In this document: positions 1 through 5,310 of the stretch, piece by piece
How positions within the stretch are numbered: the stretch's first letter is position 1
Layout of the letters: each line of letters begins with the position of its first letter
Source of the DNA: JBFLVQ01 sp040758525
GTDB lineage: Bacteria > Acidobacteriota > Blastocatellia > Chloracidobacteriales > JADJPF01
Assembly (NCBI GenBank): GCA_040758525.1
Contig: JBFLVQ010000657.1
Location: 1-5,310 of the forward strand
Length of the DNA stretch: 5,310 nucleotides
Reading direction: 5' to 3'
Notes under the pieces: model-generated
Seen by the model: only the letters and a program-made list of their open reading frames with translations
Told to the model about the DNA's origin: nothing
The model's database searches: none
Position numbers and translations under genes: made by a program

Positions 1-253
1 TTTGCAGAACACTCTCGTCTTTTCTTTCATGTCGCTCTGGCGCAGCTAACGTCATCTTGATCACGTTGCCAATCTGTTTTTCGGTTAAGTATAAGTGATA
101 AGCGATCTCAGCAACTGACCAGCGGCTATCTGAGTTGGCTATAGGTGTAAGCACAGAATCTTCATTGAGTGTCTGTATCAACTCTACTCTAGCCTTTTCT
201 AACTCCTTTATACGTTCCTCTAGTGTGGCAGGGTAATTAACTACATTTGTCAA
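1..253 (-). CDS. DinB-superfamily (DinB_2/YfiT-like) protein, N-terminal part, cut by window edge
   Basis: This frame stays open from a TTG codon at 253-251 to the left edge, giving 84 residues; the C-terminal half lies outside the window. Residues 12-32 form an amphipathic helix (LEERIKELEKARVELIQTL) and residues 44-57 carry the signature RWSVAEIAYHLYLT, matching the family pattern W-S-x-x-E-I-x-x-H-L. His53 corresponds to the first metal-ligand histidine of DinB/YfiT four-helix bundles. Family members are cytoplasmic, metal-binding proteins; some are thiol-dependent transferases or metal-dependent hydrolases, and many have no known substrate. The start is TTG because the first in-frame ATG is near residue 67, inside the fold, and a strong Shine-Dalgarno precedes the TTG. 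An in-frame stop lies just upstream, in the stop codon of the exonuclease gene. The gene follows the exonuclease by 27 bases on the same strand, probably in the same transcript. Family assignment is fairly secure; the exact activity cannot be told from this half. Confidence 0.75.
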   Translation of the reverse strand, partial: MTNVVNYPATLEERIKELEKARVELIQTLNEDSVLTPIANSDSRWSVAEIAYHLYLTEKQIGNVIKMTLAAPERHERKDESVLQ

Positions 254-259
254 AGCTAT

Positions 260-268
260 CCTTCCTTT
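260..268 (-). promoter_or_regulatory. Ribosome binding site of the DinB-family gene
   Basis: Read on the minus strand, AAAGGAAGG lies six bases before the TTG at 253-251. It contains two overlapping GGA cores, so it is a strong Shine-Dalgarno. It decides the start, since no ATG is available near the beginning of the frame. Confidence 0.7.
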
Positions 269-280
269 CTGTTGCAGAGT

Positions 281-841
281 TTATGGTTTTGTCGCAGTAT
301 GCTCAGCAAGCATGTTACAGAATAACGCCCCCTGTTCAATAGCATCATCAAGCGCCAAGTGTGTATGCGGCAGTTGGTCGAACCATCGCTTTGGCATATT
401 ACGTTTGACCGTATCACGGAAGTTGATCTTTAGCATTGCCATTGCATAAGTTTTGATATCAAGCGCAGAGTGGGAGAAAGGGCTCTCCCCAGTGAAATAG
501 ATCAGATACCAATAGACAAACATAAAATCAAACGCCGCAGGATAAGCGACAAAAACCGGTTTGCCGGGCAGAGATTTCAACCAGGCAAGATAGTTCTGCA
601 TTGCCAGTTGTGGTGATTGCAGATTCTTTCGGCAGGCTGCCCAAGCTGCTGGTTGCGTTTTCCACCAAGCCATTGTCTCTGCATCTGCGACTGCATTAGG
701 CAGCGTATCGAAATTTGCCGTAAATGTGCTAACCAGTGTCTTGTCGGCCAAATAAGCTGCTGAGCCTAGACTGAGTAGCGAATTGGCTCCAGGAATTGGC
801 CCATCTGTCTCCACATCTGTACTTACATATATCTCTATCAT
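281..841 (-). CDS. DEDDh-type 3'-5' exonuclease (DnaQ-like/RNase H fold)
   Basis: The predicted protein has 186 residues from the ATG at 841-839. It carries the full set of DEDDh catalytic residues: Exo I as TDVETD (Asp9, Glu11), Exo II as YPAAFDF (Asp105), and Exo III as HTHLALDD, with His161 four residues before Asp166. The family removes nucleotides from 3' ends of DNA or RNA using two metal ions; members include the DnaQ proofreading subunit, RNase T and oligoribonuclease. This is a stand-alone, single-domain cytoplasmic protein with no polymerase-binding tail, so a house-keeping proofreading role is not implied and the substrate is unknown. An in-frame TTG at 850-848 would add three residues. 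I prefer the ATG because the residues before IYVSTDVETD are then minimal, but neither start has a convincing Shine-Dalgarno, so reinitiation after the CHAT stop codon (21 bases upstream) is plausible. The fold and catalytic class are confident; the biological role is not known. Confidence 0.88.
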   Translation of the reverse strand: MIEIYVSTDVETDGPIPGANSLLSLGSAAYLADKTLVSTFTANFDTLPNAVADAETMAWWKTQPAAWAACRKNLQSPQLAMQNYLAWLKSLPGKPVFVAYPAAFDFMFVYWYLIYFTGESPFSHSALDIKTYAMAMLKINFRDTVKRNMPKRWFDQLPHTHLALDDAIEQGALFCNMLAEHTATKP

Positions 842-850
842 AGTCTGCAA

Positions 851-864
851 AAAGATTGATCTTT
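851..864. repeat. Short near-perfect palindrome in the CHAT-exonuclease junction
   Basis: The plus strand reads AAAGAT-TG-ATCTTT, two six-base arms around a two-base centre. It overlaps the last two bases of the CHAT gene stop codon and ends ten bases before the exonuclease ATG. As RNA it could form only a weak AU-rich hairpin, and no GC-rich stem or long U tract accompanies it, so I do not call it a terminator. It could be a small operator, an RNA processing site, or chance in AT-rich sequence. Confidence 0.35.
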
Positions 865-3800
865 AGTATATCTCACCCTGTAGTACGAAGCCGGCCCAAT
901 AATAAGGTGATTGCCAGCGCTTCTCACGCCACATAGAAACCTGTGCAGCCCGTAGCGCCGCGGCTGGCCGCATCTTCACTTTCAACATATTCTCGTAGAA
1001 GCGTGCCATCAACTCTGCGGTTGCCTTATCATTAACATTCCACAAGCTCACCAATACACGTGCCGACCCTGCGTACATAAATCCTCTGGTTAGGCCGATC
1101 AATCCCTCTCCTTTAATCTGTTTGCCTAATCCTGTCTGACAGGCACTTAATACTACTAATTCTGCAGGTAGATTTAAATTATAGATATCATGCGCACGCA
1201 AGAAACCATTCTGTGCCTTGCCCTCTTCATCAACCATTGAGAGCATTAGCCCAGATAATTCAGGATGAGTGCTATTAAAGAGTCCATGCGTAGCAAAGTG
1301 TACAATCTGGTACTGACTCAAATCTGTACTGGTAGCGGTTGCACGATTGGCAGTAAAATCGAGGGCTCGTTTTGTTGCTGCTGTAGGGGCAAGCGCCAAT
1401 ATACGTTCAGCCTCCTGCCGTGTATGGAGCAATCGTGGAATATGCAGGGATTGTTTAAAGAGCCCAACCTCATTTGCCGATCTGACCAGATCTTTTGGCA
1501 AATTTAGCTCCTCTGTTTCACTTGTAGTAACAGCAGGCCTATTAATGGTAGAAGATTTAACCTTTCCTGAGCGTAGCTTGAACCGCTTGTCATCTATACT
1601 AAAGACTGGATCAGCTACTACTGCTAACATCTTAGGTGCTGGTCGCCGTCCTGCTAATTCTTGTCTAAGCACTGCTAGCGTTGATACCGAAGGCAAACTT
1701 ACTATTTCGTGATTCACAATCAATGGCTGTTCACTGATATCGCCTACGGTTGTTGGGATAGGTAGAGCACCGAACGGGATAAATTGCAGGATATCCTCAC
1801 TAACAATAAGTAGCCGCTTTTTTTCTAATTGTCCTGCAACTGGCCCTAACAACATACGGCTTAGTGTTGCCATTGCATCTACTACTGGCGCGGTGGTGGC
1901 TGACAGGTTAGCAGTCTGTACACTCCTACGATTGCGCTGATTTGCCTCATCTATGACACGCTGGTTACCTGCAGAAAAGAGTCCATAGACACGGCGAGCT
2001 GTTGCTTCTATCTCGCTACGTCCAGGTAGTTCGTAGCTGGCTAGTGTATTGTGCGATACTAGCCATAAGTAACTACGTTCACTGCCTAATGTGTACTCAA
2101 GCAAGAGCGTGTCTGCATCCAGTACCTTTTCTTGAATCTCTTTAAGTGAGAGCGGTTGTGGTTGAGTAAGAGCAGCATAGCGTGGGTTCTGCTGGTTTAT
2201 CTGTGCTTGTAGCTGCTGATATTGTGTGGTGAGATCGCGTAGCTCTCGTTCCAAAGCTTGAGCCTGCTCTTTGGTATATTTGCCAGCCAGCAAGCGCAGT
2301 TGGTATTCGGCGCGCGCATTAAGTTTCTCTTGCAGTGTATGTGCACGCTCGATAAGCGCAGGATCGATACCTTCACGAATCTTAGTCTGGGCTTGAGTAA
2401 GTATATCGAGTAGTACGCGTGCCCTTGCTTGTTCGCTTACTTGCAGTGCACGTGCGGCATATCCTTGGTTAGGATTCTGTTTATGCAAGCGCATCAATAG
2501 GTCTATATATAGTTCATAGTAGTCGCGCACAGTGGTGAAATAGGAGGCACGTAGCTCTTCAACATCAACTTTTACCCGTAACTCTTCAGTAATGGCAAGC
2601 GCAGCCTCTAAATACTGGCGTGATTCCTTTAACCTTCCTTGTTCGCGTTCCAGGCGGGCAATATTGTAGAGTGTTAGTGCTTCGTCCTGACGAACCCCCA
2701 TTTCTCGATATAATACTAGTGCCTGTTGGAACTGTTCTAATGCCTGCTCTTTTTCATTGCGCTGTGCCATTGTCAAGGCAATATCACTAAGTGAGAAGGC
2801 TTGACCAAGTCGATCCCCTATTTCTCGGCGCAAGTTTAGTGATTGATTCAAATAATCGAGTGCCTTTTGATTTTCACCCTGCAGCCGATAAACTACCCCC
2901 AGGCTGTTAAGCGAAGTTGCCTCGCCAGAACGATCGCTCGCTTTACGTCGTAGTACAAGTGATCGATTGATATATTCTAGGGCTTGTCCTGGTTCACCCA
3001 TATTCACATAGAGCTGTCCAATGTTATTAAGCAAAATAGCCTCGCGACGTTGATCCTGCATCGTATGTTGCAAGTTGAGTGACTGATTAAAGTAATCTAG
3101 TGCTTGTTCTATTTCTCCCAGACTCTCATAGAGCAGCCCTATACTGTTGAGAGTAGTGGCTTCGCCAGGGCGGTCGGCAATCTTTCTGCTTAAAGCCAGT
3201 GACTGATTCAAGAACTCCAGTGCCTTTTGTGTCTCACCTAATACTTTGTTGGTGTTTCCTATACTATTAAGGATAATCGCGGCACCACGCAGGTCTCCCA
3301 TTACATGTCGTAAGTTAAGCGCTTTGGTGTAGTATTCTAGTGCCTTTTGAGTCTCGCCTAACTCACTATAAGTTAAACCAATATTATTGAGTGTAAGCGC
3401 TTCCCCCTTACGATCACCAGCTTCTTGATATAAGTGGAGTGCTTGTTGATGGTAATCGAGTGCTTGACGAAACTCACCTATCATTTTGTAAACGGCACCA
3501 ATATTGCTAAGTGTGGTAGCTTCACCAGCGCGATCATTAACGGCGCGACGCAATGGTAATGACTGATTCAAATATTCTAGTGCTTTATGGGGCTCTCCTA
3601 GTGTTGTATATACTAGAGCAATATTATTGAGTATGATCGCTTCACCTTGGCGATCATTCAATTCTCGACGTATATCCAATGATAATTTTAGATATACCAA
3701 TGCCTGCTCATTCTCTCCTAGCGATCTATAGCCTAGACCAATGTTGTTAAGAGTGATTGCTTCACCACGGCGGTCACCACTGGCACGTCGTAATGGTAAT

Positions 3801-4498
3801 GCCTGTAGATGATATTCCAAAGCTTTACGTCGATCACCAATATCGCTATAGATTGTTGCTAGATTGTTGAGGATACGGCTCTCGCTACGTTGATCCAGCG
3901 CCGCCCGCCAGTGTAGCAGCGCTAGTTCATACTTCTTAATGGCTTGCTGTTTTGATTCCACAGTACCCTGATTATATAGTCTCTCTCCTTCCGCGGAGAG
4001 CAATTGAGCGGTGAAACGATCACGCTCCTGTGCAGTAGCAACATGCATTTCCACACTCTTTATTTGGTAGCTTCCCTGTACCGCTTTTTCCATCGCACGA
4101 ATTTCTAAACGATATTCTCCCATTGTTTCCGCAACAATCATTACAACTGTCAATTCTTGGGAACGGTTACTGATCTCAAAAATCTTCTCACCATTGGGAG
4201 CAAACATTAGTGCAACAATGTCAAAGTTCTTTTTATCAATAGAAAGCTGCAAGAATTGACCAGCCTCCAGGTTGATCCTATACAAATGGCGCTCGCCATC
4301 TTTAATCGGTCGTTCAATAGCTTTGCTATCGAGCAACTCAGATATCTCCTCAGCCGTCTGTGTAAGTAGCACAACATCAGTCGAAGTAGGCTGTGTGTAG
4401 GCCAAATATGGGCGCATGCCAGCAGTAAAACTTAACAGTATCAGCATAAGCATGGACAGACTGACAGCATGATGCATATGGTGGGCACTTCTAGGCAT
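863..4498 (-). CDS. Exported PPC-like/TPR/CHAT-domain protein (caspase-like cysteine protease)
   Basis: The 1211-residue protein starts at an ATG with a good Shine-Dalgarno. Residues 12-27 are a hydrophobic segment after a His/Arg-containing N-terminus: a signal peptide or uncleaved anchor, since no clear AxA site is visible. Residues about 50-150 resemble the PPC-like beta domain of secreted proteins (DGERHLYRINLEAGQFLQLS). Residues 210-609 are ten 40-residue TPR units of the form LNNIGxxYxxLGExxKALEY, with degenerate units at about 171-209 and 610-649. A charged helical stretch at about 715-770 looks coiled-coil. The CHAT domain (Caspase HetF Associated with TPRs) spans about 870-1209, with His1071 in HFATHG and Cys1120 in LSACQTG, the expected catalytic dyad, followed by GEGLIGLTRGFMYAGS and the LWNVND motif. 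CHAT proteases cut partner proteins such as bacterial gasdermins or Csx30; TPRs usually supply recognition. The likely site of action is outside the cytoplasm or at the membrane. It follows the sigma gene by 13 bases. The substrate is unknown. Confidence 0.93.
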   Translation of the reverse strand: MPRSAHHMHHAVSLSMLMLILLSFTAGMRPYLAYTQPTSTDVVLLTQTAEEISELLDSKAIERPIKDGERHLYRINLEAGQFLQLSIDKKNFDIVALMFAPNGEKIFEISNRSQELTVVMIVAETMGEYRLEIRAMEKAVQGSYQIKSVEMHVATAQERDRFTAQLLSAEGERLYNQGTVESKQQAIKKYELALLHWRAALDQRSESRILNNLATIYSDIGDRRKALEYHLQALPLRRASGDRRGEAITLNNIGLGYRSLGENEQALVYLKLSLDIRRELNDRQGEAIILNNIALVYTTLGEPHKALEYLNQSLPLRRAVNDRAGEATTLSNIGAVYKMIGEFRQALDYHQQALHLYQEAGDRKGEALTLNNIGLTYSELGETQKALEYYTKALNLRHVMGDLRGAAIILNSIGNTNKVLGETQKALEFLNQSLALSRKIADRPGEATTLNSIGLLYESLGEIEQALDYFNQSLNLQHTMQDQRREAILLNNIGQLYVNMGEPGQALEYINRSLVLRRKASDRSGEATSLNSLGVVYRLQGENQKALDYLNQSLNLRREIGDRLGQAFSLSDIALTMAQRNEKEQALEQFQQALVLYREMGVRQDEALTLYNIARLEREQGRLKESRQYLEAALAITEELRVKVDVEELRASYFTTVRDYYELYIDLLMRLHKQNPNQGYAARALQVSEQARARVLLDILTQAQTKIREGIDPALIERAHTLQEKLNARAEYQLRLLAGKYTKEQAQALERELRDLTTQYQQLQAQINQQNPRYAALTQPQPLSLKEIQEKVLDADTLLLEYTLGSERSYLWLVSHNTLASYELPGRSEIEATARRVYGLFSAGNQRVIDEANQRNRRSVQTANLSATTAPVVDAMATLSRMLLGPVAGQLEKKRLLIVSEDILQFIPFGALPIPTTVGDISEQPLIVNHEIVSLPSVSTLAVLRQELAGRRPAPKMLAVVADPVFSIDDKRFKLRSGKVKSSTINRPAVTTSETEELNLPKDLVRSANEVGLFKQSLHIPRLLHTRQEAERILALAPTAATKRALDFTANRATATSTDLSQYQIVHFATHGLFNSTHPELSGLMLSMVDEEGKAQNGFLRAHDIYNLNLPAELVVLSACQTGLGKQIKGEGLIGLTRGFMYAGSARVLVSLWNVNDKATAELMARFYENMLKVKMRPAAALRAAQVSMWREKRWQSPYYWAGFVLQGEIY
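2672..3871 (-). repeat. Ten tandem 120-bp units encoding 40-residue TPRs
   Basis: Inside the CHAT gene the leucine opening each unit falls at residues 210, 250, 290, 330, 370, 410, 450, 490, 530 and 570, exactly 40 apart with no insertion or deletion. Each unit has the consensus LNNIGxxYxxLGExxKALEY followed by an SLxLRRxxxDRxGEAxT half, the extended TPR type (34 residues plus a six-residue extension) also seen in kinesin light chain and LGN. Unit six (410-449) is atypical: NSIGNTNKVLGE lacks the usual tyrosine. Unit ten (570-609) is the most divergent, and an eleventh degenerate unit follows at 610-649. At DNA level the units use different synonymous codons, so they are old duplications or have diverged. 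Confidence 0.9.
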
Positions 4499-4506
4499 CA
4501 GGTAAG

Positions 4507-4513
4507 CTCCTTT
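4507..4513 (-). promoter_or_regulatory. Ribosome binding site of the CHAT gene, overlapping the sigma stop codon
   Basis: On the minus strand AAAGGAG lies eight bases before the ATG at 4498-4496. Its first two A bases are part of the sigma factor's TAA stop at 4514-4512. A ribosome finishing the sigma gene would therefore sit on this site, suggesting translational coupling of the two proteins. Confidence 0.75.
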
Positions 4514-5075
4514 AACGATGATGCAGTTTGCTGTATTTCGGAGGATCCTTGAGAAAATCTCTCAATTCCTGACGACCACGCATAATCAGATTGTTAATGG
4601 CGAAGATGCTTACTGTGAGGAGTTGTGAGATCTCTTTGGGGAAATAACCGAGCAGGAAACGCAATATCAATACAGCACCCGTCTTCGAGTACTGGCGTCG
4701 TTCACTGGCAAAATAGGCAATGTCAATAAGTAGATCACGTGCCTGTTGATTATCGGTAACACCGCTTGCTACCATCTCTTCGATCAGCGAGAGGGCAATA
4801 AATTGGTTGCTGCCGCCATGTTTTTTTGCCATTGTGCGTACTAATTGATTCTTGTGCAAATTGCTAACAAGCCGGTGTAGATAGCCAAGTGGATTGTCAA
4901 TAGTATCGAGTGATGGATGAGCGGTGACAAACTGTATATAAGCGGTCTGTACTAGATCCTCGGCGGCAGCAATATCGCCTTGGCATAGATAGCGCGCCCA
5001 ACGTAATAGCTGGTCATAATGAGTGATGAATAGCTGCACATGAGCACTATTGGTTGGCTCTTGCTCACTGGCCAT
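4512..5075 (-). CDS. ECF-type sigma-70 family RNA polymerase sigma factor
   Basis: The predicted protein has 187 residues, a normal ECF length, with only regions 2 and 4. Region 2 spans about residues 14-82: LLRWARYLCQGDIAAAEDLVQTA is interrupted here as region 2.1-2.2 with the core-binding AEDLVQ motif at 38-43, and NPLGYLHRLVSNLHKNQLVR at 61-80 matches regions 2.3-2.4, which melt and read the -10 element. Region 4 spans about 117-176, with a helix-turn-helix around residues 145-168 (PKEISQLLTVSIFAINNLIM) that should read the -35 element. I chose the ATG at 5075 because it follows a Shine-Dalgarno at the right distance and directly precedes the conserved fold; a TTG at 5153 would add 26 unlikely residues and would start upstream of the promoter's -10. 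No anti-sigma gene or membrane or zinc-finger tail is visible. It leads the putative operon and is tightly joined to the CHAT gene. The genes it controls cannot be seen from this window. Confidence 0.87.
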   Translation of the reverse strand: MASEQEPTNSAHVQLFITHYDQLLRWARYLCQGDIAAAEDLVQTAYIQFVTAHPSLDTIDNPLGYLHRLVSNLHKNQLVRTMAKKHGGSNQFIALSLIEEMVASGVTDNQQARDLLIDIAYFASERRQYSKTGAVLILRFLLGYFPKEISQLLTVSIFAINNLIMRGRQELRDFLKDPPKYSKLHHR

Positions 5076-5080
5076 CCTGT

Positions 5081-5086
5081 TCCCCC
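5081..5086 (-). promoter_or_regulatory. Ribosome binding site of the sigma factor gene
   Basis: GGGGGA on the minus strand lies five bases before the ATG at 5075-5073. It supports this start over the upstream in-frame TTG at 5153-5151, which has no comparable site. An ATG at 5090-5088 overlaps the region but is out of frame. Confidence 0.6.
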
Positions 5087-5126
5087 ATATATTCCTGATC
5101 TTCTTTGCTACACGGCCCCTCCCATT

Positions 5127-5153
5127 ATTATAGAATTTCGGGCTAATTAGCAA
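5127..5153 (-). promoter_or_regulatory. Candidate sigma-70-type promoter for the sigma-CHAT operon
   Basis: On the minus strand a perfect TATAAT -10 hexamer lies at 5132-5127. The best -35 partner is TTGCTA at 5153-5148 (four of six consensus bases) with a short 15-base spacer. Transcription would begin near 5120 and give a leader of about 45 bases before the ATG at 5075. The -10 is strong, but the -35 and spacing are imperfect, so a regulator or another sigma factor may assist. No other equally good promoter is seen between 5076 and 5310. Confidence 0.5.
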
Positions 5154-5199
5154 GATTCACTTGAATTGCGGCACCACAGCTCTCGATCCTTAGTAATAA

Positions 5200-5225
5200 T
5201 TTGCAATCACAATGATTAGTGCAAA
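5200..5225. repeat. Imperfect dyad upstream of the operon promoter, possible operator
   Basis: The outer arms are TTTGCA (5200-5205) and TGCAAA (5220-5225). Nested between them is an inner palindrome AATCA-CAA-TGATT (5205-5217). The dyad lies about 50 bases upstream of the candidate -35, a position typical of activator sites, and its span of 26 bases would suit a dimeric regulator. It does not match a named operator that I recognise, and AT-rich intergenic DNA often yields such dyads by chance. Confidence 0.35.
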
Positions 5226-5254
5226 CTTAACATTTTCAAGTTGCCTCAGAAGAA

Positions 5255-5274
5255 AGATTAAAAATCGATAATCT
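5255..5274. repeat. Small AT-rich inverted repeat
   Basis: The arms AGATTA (5255-5260) and TAATCT (5269-5274) flank an eight-base loop. On the minus strand the loop holds a run of five T, but the stem is short and AT-rich, so it is a poor intrinsic terminator. Together with the dyad at 5200-5225 it is the only structure I see in the gene-free stretch to the right of the promoter. Confidence 0.25.
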
Positions 5275-5310
5275 ATGGCCTTGAAAATAGCGTAATGGAT
5301 AAGACTATTC

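Noticed and set aside
1265..1712. Two overlapping plus-strand open frames (80 and 121 codons)
   Set aside because: Both lie antisense to the conserved CHAT catalytic domain, have no recognisable motif, and show cysteine-rich or biased composition typical of shadow frames.
2552..3871. CRISPR-like or satellite periodicity
   Set aside because: The 120-base period is explained fully by protein-coding TPR units; there are no identical short repeats with unique spacers.
863..5075. Type III-E CRISPR (Craspase) locus
   Set aside because: Only the TPR-CHAT plus sigma resemblance is present. No fused Cas7-Cas11 effector, Csx30-like gene, cas1 or array is visible, and the CHAT protein has an export signal and PPC-like domain unlike Csx29.
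5076..5153. N-terminal extension of the sigma factor from the TTG at 5153
   Set aside because: The 26 extra residues do not resemble a sigma factor, the TTG lacks a ribosome binding site, and it would start upstream of the candidate -10; the ATG at 5075 has a good site.
5190..5309. Minus-strand frame open from the right edge for 39 codons, possible tail of an upstream gene
   Set aside because: The sequence is AT-rich, its hydrophobic translation matches nothing I recognise, and open frames of this length are expected by chance in such DNA. It cannot be excluded without sequence to the right.
5294..5310. Possible plus-strand gene start (ATG at about 5296) at the right edge
   Set aside because: Only five codons remain in the window and there is no ribosome binding site before it.

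Overview
The window is a compact bacterial region. Every recognisable gene is on the minus strand, so transcription runs from right to left: an ECF-type sigma factor (4512-5075), a large exported TPR-CHAT protein (863-4498), a DEDDh 3'-5' exonuclease (281-841), and the first 84 codons of a DinB-superfamily protein that runs off the left edge (1-253). The gaps between genes are only 13, 21 and 27 bases, and no terminator-like hairpin with a T tract lies between them, so the four genes look like one operon. A good -10 hexamer (TATAAT) with a weak -35 sits upstream of the sigma gene and could drive the whole unit.

Organism: no rRNA or other marker gene is present, so this is inference. GC content is moderate by eye. 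The combination of a PPC-like beta domain, 40-residue TPRs with GDRxGEA linkers and a CHAT domain resembles proteins I know from Acidobacteriota (especially Blastocatellia-type genomes), with related forms in Cyanobacteria and other environmental phyla. The sigma region 4 sequence also recalls sigma factors from that acidobacterial group. I consider Acidobacteriota the best guess, with low to moderate confidence.

Layout from the right: 5076-5310 is a non-coding leader containing an imperfect dyad, an AT-rich hairpin and the promoter candidate. The sigma gene follows, starting at an ATG with a G-rich Shine-Dalgarno. Its TAA stop overlaps the Shine-Dalgarno of the CHAT gene, which suggests coupled translation. 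The CHAT protein has an N-terminal export signal or anchor, a PPC-like beta domain, ten perfectly phased 40-residue TPR units plus degenerate flanking ones, a coiled coil, and a C-terminal CHAT caspase-like protease domain with its His-Cys dyad intact. The exonuclease and DinB genes follow with short spacers.

How the genes may work together is inference. The strongest link is sigma factor plus TPR-CHAT protease, because of the overlap between stop codon and ribosome binding site. This recalls, by analogy only, the type III-E CRISPR module in which a TPR-CHAT protease acts on a pathway controlling an RpoE-like sigma factor. Here the protease appears exported, no CRISPR components or anti-sigma gene are visible, and the substrate is unknown. 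The nuclease and DinB genes may be functional partners or only co-transcribed passengers.
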